Assembly: GCA_016871275.1 (NCBI GenBank)
Contig: VFZG01000010.1
Span: 1-64,000 of the forward strand
Direction: 5' to 3'
Length of the DNA stretch: 64,000 bases
Source of the DNA: Acidimicrobiia bacterium
Lineage (GTDB): Bacteria > Acidobacteriota > Vicinamibacteria > Vicinamibacterales > UBA2999
Under the pieces are notes generated by a model. The model ran no database searches and was not told where the DNA came from. It saw nothing but the letters and a program-made list of their open reading frames with translations. This document shows, piece by piece, positions 1-8,953 of this stretch. Position 1 is the stretch's first letter. Every line of letters starts with the position of its first letter. The position numbers and the translations under genes are program-made.

Positions 1-143
1 CCCCGGCTGACCCACTTGGCCACGGTCCGCACGCTGATCGCCAGGGCGTCGGCAATCTGACGCGGCGTCCAGCCTTGCTGGCTGCGCTCGATGATCACCT
101 GTCGCATCTTCGGTGTGGTCTTCGCGTGACGATGAATGTCCAT
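1..143 (-). CDS. IS481-family transposase, N-terminal end (partial)
   Basis: The reading frame starts at ATG 143 and runs off the left edge, giving 47 residues that begin MDIHRHAKTTPKMRQ. They contain a helix-turn-helix (PRQIADALAISVRTVAKWV). This is the usual N-terminus of IS481-type DDE transposases, where the HTH binds the element ends; the catalytic part lies outside the window. No flanking gene shares its strand. Whether the element is complete cannot be judged. Confidence 0.75.
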   Translation of the reverse strand, partial: MDIHRHAKTTPKMRQVIIERSQQGWTPRQIADALAISVRTVAKWVSR

Positions 144-209
144 TCGGGAGTGCCTCCAGAACTCTGGGTTGGTGTCGTAACCCCCATTGTTTCCAGAGCC
201 TCCCGAATG
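141..209. repeat. Inverted repeat at the transposase start
   Basis: CATTCGGGAG (141-150) is perfectly inverted as CTCCCGAATG (200-209). The proximal arm covers the transposase ATG. The pair could form an mRNA hairpin that hides the start, or mark part of the element's terminal region. No target-site duplication was identified. Confidence 0.4.
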
Positions 210-259
210 AACAACGTGTTTGGCATTCACAGCTCAGGCAGCAAGTGGCGTAGGTGAAT

Positions 260-265
260 TAGACT
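260..265 (+). promoter_or_regulatory. Likely -10 hexamer of a leaderless transcript (M24 gene)
   Basis: TAGACT ends 7 nt before the ATG at 273, and no Shine-Dalgarno sequence separates them. This spacing puts the transcription start at or next to the start codon. Confidence 0.45.
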
Positions 266-272
266 ATGCGGC

Positions 273-1589
273 ATGAGCCGCTACCTGGTCGTCCTGGCTG
301 TTCTCGCGTCCATCGTCGCCGTCGACGCGCAATCGATTCAGTATCCCGACCCAACGCAGCGCGTCCTGTCGCATCGCGAACAGAACGCGCTGGTGTCACC
401 GTGGATCAGGAAGCGCTTCGACACCGTCCTCGGGCCGCTGATGACGCGGGAGGGGATCGACATGTGGATCATCCCGACGCGCGAATACAACGAAGACCCG
501 GTGTTTGCGTCCATGTCGCCGCTCACCTACTACGCATCGCGCCGGCGCACCATCCTGGTCTTCTACAATCCCGGCGGCGGCAAGCCGGTCGAGCGCTACT
601 CGATCGGTCGGTTCGACTATGACGGCCTGTACACCATCGTGCCGACGCCGAACGACGGCCAGCACGAAGGGCTGCGCAAGCTCGTCGACGACAAGAATCC
701 CACGGTGATCGGCATCAACGAGTCGGATGCGTGGCAGCACGCCGACGGCATCACCGCCAACGAGAAGCGCCGCCTCGTCGATGCGCTTGGCCCCGCCCAT
801 GCGGCCAAGGTCAAGTCCGCCGAGATGCTGGCCGTGAGCTGGCTCGAAGTGAAGATGCCCGAAGAGCTCGAAGCCTATCGCCATGCCATGAAGGTCGCGC
901 ACATGGTGATCCGCGAGGCGTTCTCCAACAAGGTCATCACGCCTGGCAAGACCACCAACGAAGATGTCGTCTGGTGGATGCGCCAGCGCGTCGTCGAAAT
1001 GGGACTGGGCAAGTGGTTCCAGCCCTCGGTGACGATCTTCCGGCAGGGTGAGAAGACCAGCCCGCGCGGCGTGATTCTCCCTGGAGACATGCTGCACACC
1101 GACTTCGGCATTGTCTACATGGGCTTCTCCACCGACACGCAGCACAACGCCTACGTGCTGAAGCCCGGTGAGACCGACGCGCCTGCGGGATTGAAGGCGG
1201 GGCTCAAGGCGGCGAACCGCCTCCAGGATCTGACGATGCAATACGCGCGACTGGAGCGCACGGGCAACCAGGCGCTCGCTGATGCACTCGCGCACGCGAA
1301 GAAGGAAGGCCTCGTGCCATCGATCTATTGCCATCCCGTCGGCTACCACGGCCACGGTGCCGGCCCGCCGATCGGCATGACCGACTATCAGCAGGGCGTG
1401 CCGATTCGCGGGGACTACGTGTTCCGGCCCAACACGTGGCACTCGATTGAGCTGAACGTCACCCACAACGTGCCCGAGTGGAACAACCAGCCGGTGCGCT
1501 TTGCGCTCGAAGAGGACGCGGCCATCATGCCGGGCGGCACGTGGGACTGGATCAACGGACGGCAGGAAACGTTCCACTTGATCAAGTGA
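273..1589 (+). CDS. Exported M24-family metallopeptidase (Xaa-Pro aminopeptidase type)
   Basis: This 438-residue protein is predicted to be a dinuclear-metal aminopeptidase removing N-terminal residues, typically before proline. An N-terminal signal peptide (about 1-19, ending VDAQ) indicates export. The pita-bread catalytic domain occupies roughly residues 190-430. The five expected metal ligands can be traced: Asp277 (HTDFG), Asp288 (STDTQ), a His in GYHGHGAG (about 361), Glu in SIELN and Glu in ALEEDA. The N-terminal half is the smaller creatinase-type domain. It is followed after 10 bp by a glutaminyl cyclase gene on the same strand, so a small peptide-processing operon is plausible. The start at 273 lies just after a TAGACT box. 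Confidence 0.88.
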   Translation: MSRYLVVLAVLASIVAVDAQSIQYPDPTQRVLSHREQNALVSPWIRKRFDTVLGPLMTREGIDMWIIPTREYNEDPVFASMSPLTYYASRRRTILVFYNPGGGKPVERYSIGRFDYDGLYTIVPTPNDGQHEGLRKLVDDKNPTVIGINESDAWQHADGITANEKRRLVDALGPAHAAKVKSAEMLAVSWLEVKMPEELEAYRHAMKVAHMVIREAFSNKVITPGKTTNEDVVWWMRQRVVEMGLGKWFQPSVTIFRQGEKTSPRGVILPGDMLHTDFGIVYMGFSTDTQHNAYVLKPGETDAPAGLKAGLKAANRLQDLTMQYARLERTGNQALADALAHAKKEGLVPSIYCHPVGYHGHGAGPPIGMTDYQQGVPIRGDYVFRPNTWHSIELNVTHNVPEWNNQPVRFALEEDAAIMPGGTWDWINGRQETFHLIK

Positions 1590-1599
1590 GAAGTCAGAA

Positions 1600-2370
1600 G
1601 TGAGAAGTGAGATTCTGATCTGTTTGGCGTTTCTACTGGCGGCCGGATCGACGCCCGTCGCGCAGCGAAAGCCGGCGCCGGTGCAGAGCTTCAAAGTCGT
1701 CGCCACGTTCCCGCACGATACGACGTCGTTCACGCAAGGACTGGTGTTTGCTGACGGCGAGTTCTACGAGAGCACCGGCCTGGAGGGTGAGTCAACGCTG
1801 CGTCGCGTGGAGATTGCCACGGGCCGGACGCTGCAACGCATCGACGTGCCGCTGCCGTACTTTGCCGAAGGCCTCGCGCTGGTAGGCGACAAGCTGCTGC
1901 AGCTGACGTGGCGGCACCAGGTGGGATTTGTCTACGACCGCAAGACGTTCAAGCAGCAGCGCACCTTCTCTTACAAGAGCGAAGGCTGGGGCATCGCCTA
2001 CGACCGGACCGGCGGCCTGGTGATGAGCGACGGCTCGGACACGCTCACGTTTCTCGATCCCAAGACGCTCGCGCCGGCCAGGACGCTCCGCGTGCGCGAT
2101 GCCGGGCGCGCGATCGCGCAGCTGAACGAGCTTGAGTGGATTGAGGGAGAGATCTGGGCGAACGTATGGCTCACCGATCGCATCGCGCGCATTTCGCCGA
2201 GCACCGGTGAGGTCAATGCGTGGGTGGATTTGTCGTCGCTGTGGCCGGCCGCGCAACGGCCCGCGCCGGGCGATCAGGTGCTGAACGGCATTGCATACGA
2301 CAGGGCCACCCGCCGGATCTACATCACCGGCAAGAAGTGGCCCCGCCTGTATCAGATCGTGGTCCAGTGA
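1600..2370 (+). CDS. Glutaminyl-peptide cyclotransferase (plant/bacterial beta-propeller type)
   Basis: This 256-residue exported protein matches the glutamine cyclotransferase family (PF05096), which converts N-terminal glutamine of peptides to pyroglutamate. Recognisable family segments are HDTTSFTQGL near residue 40, YESTG, EGWGIAYD, LNELEWI and LNGIAYD. The length suits a single five-bladed propeller with a signal peptide at residues 1-21. The GTG start at 1600 lies inside a short direct repeat (gaagtcagaagtgagaagtg) and has no convincing ribosome site, so the exact start is uncertain. It sits 10 bp after the M24 peptidase and probably shares its transcript. Confidence 0.85.
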   Translation: MRSEILICLAFLLAAGSTPVAQRKPAPVQSFKVVATFPHDTTSFTQGLVFADGEFYESTGLEGESTLRRVEIATGRTLQRIDVPLPYFAEGLALVGDKLLQLTWRHQVGFVYDRKTFKQQRTFSYKSEGWGIAYDRTGGLVMSDGSDTLTFLDPKTLAPARTLRVRDAGRAIAQLNELEWIEGEIWANVWLTDRIARISPSTGEVNAWVDLSSLWPAAQRPAPGDQVLNGIAYDRATRRIYITGKKWPRLYQIVVQ

Positions 2371-2373
2371 CGC

Positions 2374-2393
2374 GCCGGCACCAGGGTGCCGGC
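2374..2393. terminator. Convergent intergenic hairpin
   Basis: GCCGGCAC (2374-2381) and GTGCCGGC (2386-2393) form an 8-bp perfect GC stem with a 4-nt loop. It fits between the stop of the cyclotransferase gene (2370) and the stop of the opposing M14 gene (2399). There is no T-tract, so it is a possible bidirectional terminator rather than a classic intrinsic one. Confidence 0.5.
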
Positions 2394-2398
2394 CCCGA

Positions 2399-4057
2399 TC
2401 ACTTGAGTTTCAGCGGCACGGCGCCGACCACTCGATAGATCGGATACGTCTGCCCCGGACCGATCCCTTCCTCGATGTAGTTCCACGTCACCAGGCCGTC
2501 ATCGCTCTCGGGCTCGATGAGATAGAACGCCAGACGCGCGAGCGGCTGGTTGGCTGGAATATAGAGCGAGCCGGCGCCGACCGTCAGCTGCGCCTTGTCA
2601 TACGCGCCCTTCAGCCGCGTTTCCTGGTGGCCCTGAAAGGGCTTCGGCGCCCTGGTCATGTCGGCGATCGAGAAGCGCTCGACGGCGAGTTGGGCATCGG
2701 CGGTCAGCTCCTGGATCTCGATGCCGTGCGTGCGGAGCTTCTCGAGCGCCACCCTCAGACGCGTGCCGTCCACCGTGTTCTTCGGAATCACCCAGCCTCG
2801 TGGCAGCGACAGCGAGCGCGTGGCGGTGAACGTACCGTACTCCTTCATGGCCACGGGGACCGACGTCGGCGCCATCGCCAGCATCTCGCGGCCCGACTTC
2901 GGGTTCGGAACCTTGGTGACGTCGCCCACCAGAATCTCGACCTTCTCGCCTGACGTACTGATGGAAATGTCCACGCCAAGCTCGACGGGCGTGCTGGCGG
3001 GAGCGGTGAAGACGCGATCGGCCTGCGCGGTCAGCGTCATGATCTGCTTGGCGTTGGCGGCGACGTTCCGGTAAATCTCCTCGACGAAGTCCTCGGTCAC
3101 ATCGACGCGGCCCTTGAAGTCGAGATAGCTGTAGGCCTCGGACAGGATCGCAATGCGATTACGCAGCCCCGCGTAGTTGTTGCCGAAGCGCGGGCGATGG
3201 TCGAAGGTGCGCCAGGTCACATCGCCGGGGTTGGCGGGATCGACGCGCGCGCCCTGGCGGCCGCCGCCGCTCTCGGAGGCGAAGTTGCCGTAGTAATAGG
3301 TGCGCCAGTCGTGGCTCTCGAGCATGGCCTGGCGGATCGGCGCGAGCATGCGGCGGCGCGTGAACTCGATCAGGCGCGGATCCGCGTTCGGGTTCAGGAT
3401 CGGCGCATAGGTCAGGTGATAGGCGTGGTAGGAGCCGTTGGTGGCGTGCAGATCCACGATCACGTGCGGATCCCACCGGTTGAACAGCCCAACCAGCGAG
3501 CGCGCTTCGGCGGTATCGAGCTTCATGTAGTCGCGGTTCAGGTCGAAGCCCTTGCTGTTCTCGCGCGTGCCAACGCCGTTGACCGGGCCGTACTGCGCGG
3601 TCCGGTTCATGACGTTGACCTTCTCGTTGCCGTCGGCGTTGTAGTTCGGCGCGATCATGAACACGATCTGCCGGGTCAGCTGGCGTAGATCACCGGACAC
3701 CATCCGGCGCGCCAGCCTCAGGATCGCCTCCTTGCCCTCGACTTCGCCGGCATGGATGTTCGCCTGCACGAAGACGATCGGACGACCGAGCTTGCGGGCG
3801 GCGGCCGGTGTCGCGACCTTGGGATCCGAGATCACCAGCAGCGGCAGATCGCGTCCTTCTTCGGTCTTGCCGAAGCTCTCGGTGTGCACCTGCGAGCCGG
3901 CGGTCGCGACCAGACCGTTGATGACGCGCGTGACGTCGGCGTAGCTGCTGGTCTCTTCGTAGCTCGTGATCTCGGCCCGCGTCCGCATGTCCACGGACTG
4001 GGCCAACCCGTCGACTGCGCTGATGGCGCAGCACAGCAAAGCGAATGAACGTCTCAT
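2399..4057 (-). CDS. Exported M14 zinc carboxypeptidase
   Basis: This 552-residue protein is an M14-family metallocarboxypeptidase. A signal peptide covers about residues 1-20. The zinc site is visible as HAGE (the HxxE motif) near residue 108 and a later His in VIVDLHATNGS near residue 200. The C-terminal third is a non-catalytic extension found in acidobacterial homologues. The start at 4057 is chosen because its ATG overlaps the TGA of the upstream S9 peptidase gene (ATGA), implying translational coupling. A much longer reading frame upstream lies inside the S9 gene and is not used. Together the two genes form a secreted peptide-degradation operon. Confidence 0.87.
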   Translation of the reverse strand: MRRSFALLCCAISAVDGLAQSVDMRTRAEITSYEETSSYADVTRVINGLVATAGSQVHTESFGKTEEGRDLPLLVISDPKVATPAAARKLGRPIVFVQANIHAGEVEGKEAILRLARRMVSGDLRQLTRQIVFMIAPNYNADGNEKVNVMNRTAQYGPVNGVGTRENSKGFDLNRDYMKLDTAEARSLVGLFNRWDPHVIVDLHATNGSYHAYHLTYAPILNPNADPRLIEFTRRRMLAPIRQAMLESHDWRTYYYGNFASESGGGRQGARVDPANPGDVTWRTFDHRPRFGNNYAGLRNRIAILSEAYSYLDFKGRVDVTEDFVEEIYRNVAANAKQIMTLTAQADRVFTAPASTPVELGVDISISTSGEKVEILVGDVTKVPNPKSGREMLAMAPTSVPVAMKEYGTFTATRSLSLPRGWVIPKNTVDGTRLRVALEKLRTHGIEIQELTADAQLAVERFSIADMTRAPKPFQGHQETRLKGAYDKAQLTVGAGSLYIPANQPLARLAFYLIEPESDDGLVTWNYIEEGIGPGQTYPIYRVVGAVPLKLK

Positions 4058-6126
4058 TGTTGCGAAGCCGTCGTGGTGGTGTTGGGCTGCAAGTACTTGT
4101 TGAACCAGTTGAGGTAGCGCTGCAGGCGATCGCGCTCGTAGCTGGGGATGGTCAGGCCGTGGAACTGGCCCGGGTAGATCACCAGCTGCGTATCGACGCC
4201 CACGCTCTTCAGGGCCTGGTACATCTGTTCTCCCCCGGCGATCGGGACGTTGAAGTCCTTCTCGCCGCCCATGAACAGGGTCGGCGTCTTGATCTTGTCG
4301 GCGCGGAAGAACGGGTACGACACCTTCATCCACTTCTCCGGTGTCTTCCACGGCTGCCCCATCTCCTGGTCGTACTGGATGATGTACTGGTCCATGCCAT
4401 ACATGGTGAACTGCATCGAGCTGCCGGCGCCGCTCACCGCCGCTTTGAAGCGCGTATCGGTGGCAATGGTGTAGTTGGTGGAAATGCCGCCGTAGCTCCA
4501 GCCGCCGATACCGAGCCGGTTGGGATCGGCGACGCCCGAGCGCACCGCCTCGTCCGCCGCGCCGAGCAGATCGACGACTTCGAGGTTGCCCCAGTCGCCG
4601 TGGATCGCCTTCTGCCAGGCGTTGCCGCGCCCGGCGCTGCCGCGATAGTTGACCGCCAGCACCACGTAGCCGTTGGCGGCGAGGAATTCGCGATCGAACG
4701 AGAAGGCGTGCTGATCCTGGCCGTTCGGGCCGCCGTGCACGATCAGCAGCGTCGGGTACGTGGTGCCGGCCTTGTAGCCGGCCGGCTTGACCATCAACCC
4801 GTGGACCACGGTGCCGTCCTTGCTCTTCGAGGTGAAATCCTCGGTGATGCCGAGCTGCAGCTCGTTCCAGAGCGCGTCGTTGTGCTTGGTCAACTGGCGC
4901 AGGTTGGAACCTTCCAGCGCGTAAATCTCGGCGAACTTCGTCGGCTCATTGGCAATGACCGCGAAGTTGCCGTCCTTGCCGGGGTTCAGCGTGGAGATCA
5001 CGCGCCGGCCGGACGTCCTGCGCTGGATGGTGCCGTTCGGATTCTCAGCGGGCACGGTCGCCACGTGGTTGGTGCGATCGTCCTGCAGCAGGAACGAAAT
5101 GTGCTGGCCATCCGCCGACCACGCGATGTTCGACACGGCGCGATCGAGTTTCGGCATGTAGACCGTGGGCCTGGTCGCGGCGCCAACATTGGCCGGGGGG
5201 TTCGACGGCACCACGATCAGCTTGTTCATACCGTAGGCAAAGTTATGATCGTTGTCGCCCATCAGCGCCGCAATGCGGCTGCCATCCGGGCTCCAGGCGG
5301 GACGGCCGCCTTCGCCGAACTCGGTCTTGGTCAGCTGGCGGACCGCGCCGCCGTCACGCGCCTCGACGATCCACAGGTCTTCATTCGACGTGCGATCGGG
5401 ATCCGGGTGGCCGCGCTTGCTGAGAAACGCAATGTGCCGGCCATCGGGCGACCACGACGGCGACGAGTCGTCTGTGTTGCCGCTGGTGATCATCGTGTGC
5501 TTCTTGGTGGCGAGATCGAAGACGCCGATGTGCGAATAGATGTGGGACAGGTAGCCGGTGCGATCCTGCTTGAAATGGTAGCGATCGATCACGATCGGCG
5601 GCGCGGTCTTCCGCTTCCAGCCGTCCAGTTTCTCCGGCTCGTCCTTCGGGTCATCGTCTTGCTTGGTGAACGCGATGCGCGTGCTGTCCGGCGACCACTG
5701 GATGTCGGATACCCCGCCCTTCACGTCGCTGACCTTCTGGGCTTCGCCGCCGGCGCGATTGAGCAGCCAGATCTGGCCGCCCCGGCGCCGCTCTTCCTCG
5801 GTGCCGCGCGAGGCGACGAACGCCAGGTACTTGTTGTCGGGACTCCAGCGCGGAGACGATTCGCCGTCGGGCGATGAGGTGAGCTGCAGCTGTTCGCTGC
5901 CGTCCCACTTGATCATCCAGATGTCGGTGTTGCGGCGATCCTTCTCGGCATCGATGGAGGTGACGGTGTAGGCCACCCACACGCCGTCCGGCGATCGCTG
6001 CGGGTCACCGACGCCGATAATCTTCGAGTGATCGTCGAGCGTGATGGCGCGCCTGGCCTGGCCGTGAACGGCCGATCCGGACACCGCGAGGGCGAGCGCG
6101 ACGGCGACGAGCAATCTGGTGCGCAT
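4054..6126 (-). CDS. Exported S9-family peptidase (acylaminoacyl/dipeptidyl type)
   Basis: This 690-residue protein has a signal peptide (MRTRLLVAVALALAVSGSA), TolB-like PD40 propeller repeats over about residues 30-400 (several WSPDG segments) and a C-terminal alpha/beta-hydrolase domain. The nucleophile is the Ser of GGWSYGG, with Asp in GGEKDFNVP and His in PGQFHGL completing the triad. S9 enzymes of this type cleave oligopeptides or remove N-terminal dipeptides. The ATG at 6126 was preferred over one 8 codons upstream because it begins the signal peptide and follows AAGGGAAAG. It overlaps the downstream M14 gene by 4 bp. Confidence 0.9.
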   Translation of the reverse strand: MRTRLLVAVALALAVSGSAVHGQARRAITLDDHSKIIGVGDPQRSPDGVWVAYTVTSIDAEKDRRNTDIWMIKWDGSEQLQLTSSPDGESSPRWSPDNKYLAFVASRGTEEERRRGGQIWLLNRAGGEAQKVSDVKGGVSDIQWSPDSTRIAFTKQDDDPKDEPEKLDGWKRKTAPPIVIDRYHFKQDRTGYLSHIYSHIGVFDLATKKHTMITSGNTDDSSPSWSPDGRHIAFLSKRGHPDPDRTSNEDLWIVEARDGGAVRQLTKTEFGEGGRPAWSPDGSRIAALMGDNDHNFAYGMNKLIVVPSNPPANVGAATRPTVYMPKLDRAVSNIAWSADGQHISFLLQDDRTNHVATVPAENPNGTIQRRTSGRRVISTLNPGKDGNFAVIANEPTKFAEIYALEGSNLRQLTKHNDALWNELQLGITEDFTSKSKDGTVVHGLMVKPAGYKAGTTYPTLLIVHGGPNGQDQHAFSFDREFLAANGYVVLAVNYRGSAGRGNAWQKAIHGDWGNLEVVDLLGAADEAVRSGVADPNRLGIGGWSYGGISTNYTIATDTRFKAAVSGAGSSMQFTMYGMDQYIIQYDQEMGQPWKTPEKWMKVSYPFFRADKIKTPTLFMGGEKDFNVPIAGGEQMYQALKSVGVDTQLVIYPGQFHGLTIPSYERDRLQRYLNWFNKYLQPNTTTTASQQ

Positions 6127-6184
6127 AGTTTCTTTCCCTTGAGACGTCACAACTCCCGAACGGGTTGTCAGTATCCCACATGGT

Positions 6185-6206
6185 ATCCTCCCGGTTTGAG
6201 GAGGAT
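6185..6206 (+). promoter_or_regulatory. Hairpin covering the ribosome-binding site of the c556-type cytochrome
   Basis: ATCCTCC (6185-6191) is complementary to GGAGGAT (6200-6206) across an 8-nt loop. The right arm is the Shine-Dalgarno sequence of the gene starting at 6209, so the stem would block ribosome access in the mRNA if the transcript includes it. Confidence 0.4.
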
Positions 6207-6208
6207 GT

Positions 6209-6631
6209 ATGCGCGTATCTCGTTTTCTTGTGGCGGCCGGATTGGCCGTTCTGGTGGGTGTCGGCTCGGTGGCAATACTGGCTGCTCAGTCGAAGACGGA
6301 TGAAGACTACGACAAGTTGATGAAAGGTGTGGGGGCCGCGAACGGGGCCATGCGGAAGGGCACCGATCCGGCCGCGCAGGCCGGCGAGGCGGCCAAGATG
6401 GTCGCGCTGCTCAAGGACGCGCAGCAGTTCTGGACGGCCCGCAGCAACAAGGAAGCGGCCGACTGGGCGGGCGCAGCCGCGACCCACGCCGCGTCGGCCG
6501 AGAAGGCCTACAAGAGCAACAACGCGGAAGCGGCCGCGGCCGCATTGAAGGAGCTCGGCGGCACCTGCCAGACGTGCCACGCGAAGTATCGGGAAAAGAC
6601 CGAGACCGGCTTCGCGATCAAGAAGGGCTAG
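6209..6631 (+). CDS. Class II cytochrome c (c'/c556-like), periplasmic
   Basis: This 140-residue protein has an N-terminal signal (about 1-27) and a single haem motif CQTCH close to the C-terminus (about residues 120-124). That position, in a small all-helical Ala/Lys-rich protein, is typical of four-helix-bundle class II cytochromes c. The role would be periplasmic electron transfer or gas binding. Translation starts at ATG 6209 after a strong GAGGAGGA. The gene stands alone, divergent from the S9-M14 pair and convergent with a PCuAC-like gene. Confidence 0.82.
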   Translation: MRVSRFLVAAGLAVLVGVGSVAILAAQSKTDEDYDKLMKGVGAANGAMRKGTDPAAQAGEAAKMVALLKDAQQFWTARSNKEAADWAGAAATHAASAEKAYKSNNAEAAAAALKELGGTCQTCHAKYREKTETGFAIKKG

Positions 6632-6638
6632 CTGCCGG

Positions 6639-7046
6639 TTACTTGATGACGGCGGCGACCGGGATGCCGACGCCGCCGTCAGTCATTAACGTCAGCCTGA
6701 TCGTGTCGCCCGCCTTCGGCGAGCTCTTCAGGTCCGTCACCAGCACGTAGGTCCCACCCGCCTTCAGTTCCGCCGATCCAAACGAGGGAATCGTGATGTT
6801 GCTGATCGGTTTGCCTGCCCCGAGCGGAGTCGAGGGGTCGCCGTCGCGCAACTGCACGTTGCCGGCGTCGGACGTTCCGGACTGCACGTAGACGTCGTAC
6901 ATCGTGGGATTGGTTAGTACGCCGTAGATGGCAATCCCATCTTTCACGGTCGTCGCCGACTCATCTGAAGCAGATGGATTCTTGCCCTGTGCATGGAGGG
7001 GCAGAATCAGCAACATCGCGATCAGGACGGTACGCAGCAAAGTCAT
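6639..7046 (-). CDS. PCuAC-like exported protein lacking the usual copper ligands
   Basis: This 135-residue protein has a signal peptide (about 1-20) and a fold that reads like the copper chaperone PCu(A)C family: a TNPTMYDVYVQSG strand, a GGTYVLVTDLKSSPKAGD segment and a final beta strand. In classical members the copper site uses two Met and two His residues in an H(M)x10M...HxM arrangement. I see no histidine in the mature region, and the Met positions do not fit. It may therefore be a structural paralogue with another ligand. The ATG at 7046 follows a TAATAT box at short distance. Confidence 0.6.
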   Translation of the reverse strand: MTLLRTVLIAMLLILPLHAQGKNPSASDESATTVKDGIAIYGVLTNPTMYDVYVQSGTSDAGNVQLRDGDPSTPLGAGKPISNITIPSFGSAELKAGGTYVLVTDLKSSPKAGDTIRLTLMTDGGVGIPVAAVIK

Positions 7047-7128
7047 CAAAAACCCATATTAAGGTGCCAGTCCCGTTTACAAATGGAAGTATAGGGTAAA
7101 ATTTCGGCAGCTTTTGAAGGAGGCTCCC

Positions 7129-8748
7129 ATGCGGTTGCGAATCGCGTGTACGGTGCTGGCGCTGCTGGTGATAGCAGTTCCAGTGTCGGCACAGCTTGAG
7201 AACGTCGGTAATATTTCGTTTCCCACTTCGGCTTCTGCGACGGCGCAACGGCACTTCCTGCGCGGCGTCGCCATCCTCCACAGTTTCGGCTGGAAACAGG
7301 CCATCGAAGAGTTCCAGCTCGCGCAGAAGGCACAGCCCGATTTTGCGCTCGCCTACTGGGGCGAAACGCTCTGCTACAACCATCCGCTGAATGCCCTCAA
7401 CGACGACAAGAATCCGCGCGCCGTGCTGGCCCGTCTCGGCGCCACTCGCGCCGAACGGCTCGCCAAGGCGCCGACGCCTCGCGAAAAGGGTTTCATGGAG
7501 GCCGTCGAGGAACTGTGGGCCGAGGGATCCGACTGGCGCGCGCGCAAAGTCGCCTACATGATGGCCATGGAGCGGCTCCACAAACAGTTTCCGCAAGACG
7601 ATGAGGTCAAGGCGTTCTATGCGTTGTCGCTGCTGAGCGCGGCGCGCGCCACCAACGACAACACCTTCCGGCCCGAACTGCGCGCCGGCGCGTTGGCCTA
7701 CGACATCTTCATGCGCAACCCGAAGCACCCGGGCGCGGTGCACTACATCATTCACTCGTTCGACGATCCGGTGCACGCGCCGATGGCGCTGACCGCCGCC
7801 AAGGTCTACGCCGACATCGTGCCGGCGGTATCGCACGCCGTGCACATGCCGACGCACATCTTCATTCAGCACGGGATGTGGAACGAGGTCGCGGGCCAGA
7901 ACACGCGCGCCTTCAACGTCGCGCGGGAGCTGCTGAAGCCCGGCGATTCACCAGGCGACCTGGCGCACTCCGGCGACTGGGGCCACTACGGCTACCTGCA
8001 GCTCGGCGAATACGGGCTGGCGGCGGAGCGCACGAAGCAGTTCGAAGAGATTCAGAATGAACACAAGAACCCGCGCCTGAACAGCGTGATCGCGCTCACC
8101 AAGGCGCGCTACATCATCGAGACCCAGCAGTGGAAGGTGCAGCCGGTCACCGACGACGCCTCCAACGAAACGCTCCTCGCCAACGGCATGAGCGCGGTCT
8201 ACACCGGCGACATGGCGACGGCCGGGCAGATGCTGGCCGCGCTCGAGAAGAAGACCAAGGCGGCGCCCGGCGGTCAGGCATCGGCAAATCCGCATGCCGA
8301 GCACGGCGCAGCGCCGGCACCGGCGGCCGGTCGTCCCGCCCAGGCCATGAACGAGGGCAATGCCGATGCCGGCAAGTCCGTGCGCATCATGCACAAGGAA
8401 CTGGCCGCCCTGATCGCAGAGGCGAAAGGCAATCACGATCAGGCGATCGCGCTGCTCAAGGAGGGCGTGCAGATCGAGGAGTCGATGCGTCCGCCCAACG
8501 GCGCCGCCGATCCCGCCAAGCCGTCACACGAACTGCTGGGCGAAGTGCTGCTGCGTGCCGGTAAGGCCGATGAAGCGGCGGCGATCTTCGACGTGTCGCT
8601 GCTGCGCATGCCGAACCGCATGCGCTCGCTGCACGGCGCGGCGATGGCCTACGCTGCGGCCGGCAAGCGCGAGTTGTCCGCCGAGCGGTGGGCGACGCTG
8701 AACTCGTTCTGGAAGGGCAAGCCTTTCACTGCTGCAACATCGCGTTGA
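7129..8748 (+). CDS. Exported TPR-repeat protein
   Basis: This 539-residue protein has a signal peptide (MRLRIACTVLALLVIAVPVSA) followed by helical TPR-like repeats, for example HFLRGVAILHSFGWKQAIEEF and a final repeat block in the last 120 residues. A low-complexity Ala/Pro/His stretch near residues 380-410 separates two repeat regions. It is widespread in Acidobacteriota, with no defined function; a scaffolding role in the periplasm is likely. ATG 7129 is chosen because AAGGAGG lies 5 nt upstream; an ATG 15 nt earlier would overlap that site. Confidence 0.7.
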   Translation: MRLRIACTVLALLVIAVPVSAQLENVGNISFPTSASATAQRHFLRGVAILHSFGWKQAIEEFQLAQKAQPDFALAYWGETLCYNHPLNALNDDKNPRAVLARLGATRAERLAKAPTPREKGFMEAVEELWAEGSDWRARKVAYMMAMERLHKQFPQDDEVKAFYALSLLSAARATNDNTFRPELRAGALAYDIFMRNPKHPGAVHYIIHSFDDPVHAPMALTAAKVYADIVPAVSHAVHMPTHIFIQHGMWNEVAGQNTRAFNVARELLKPGDSPGDLAHSGDWGHYGYLQLGEYGLAAERTKQFEEIQNEHKNPRLNSVIALTKARYIIETQQWKVQPVTDDASNETLLANGMSAVYTGDMATAGQMLAALEKKTKAAPGGQASANPHAEHGAAPAPAAGRPAQAMNEGNADAGKSVRIMHKELAALIAEAKGNHDQAIALLKEGVQIEESMRPPNGAADPAKPSHELLGEVLLRAGKADEAAAIFDVSLLRMPNRMRSLHGAAMAYAAAGKRELSAERWATLNSFWKGKPFTAATSR

Positions 8749-8953
8749 ACGGCACCATGAAGGCGCCTAGGGTCTGACCGCGCCCCCGCGGCCGGAACCC
8801 GAGCAGAAACACCCGGCCGTCGCCGTGCTCTACATCCACGGTGGCGGCCCTACCTAGCAGGTACTTCTCGCCGAGCAAGTAGCCCGACCTCAGCCAATTG
8901 CCCTCACCATGGCCTGCTTTGGGCGGCAGCTTGACGGACCAATTCAGTCGCAT
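8726..8953 (-). pseudogene. C-terminal remnant of an M14-type peptidase
   Basis: The 75-residue frame reads SGYLLGEKYLLGR...VFLLGFRPRGRGQ...FNAMLQQ. This resembles the last domain of acidobacterial M14-like zinc carboxypeptidases (a GATase-like tail). No catalytic domain exists upstream; instead the promoter of the iron ABC operon occupies that position. I take it as a deletion remnant. It overlaps the TPR gene end by 23 bp. Confidence 0.6.

Noticed and set aside
4045-5877. A 610-residue open frame antisense to the S9 peptidase gene
   Set aside because: It is a GC-rich mirror frame with no domains or signal, rich in Arg/His/Val. The S9 frame opposite has a complete triad.
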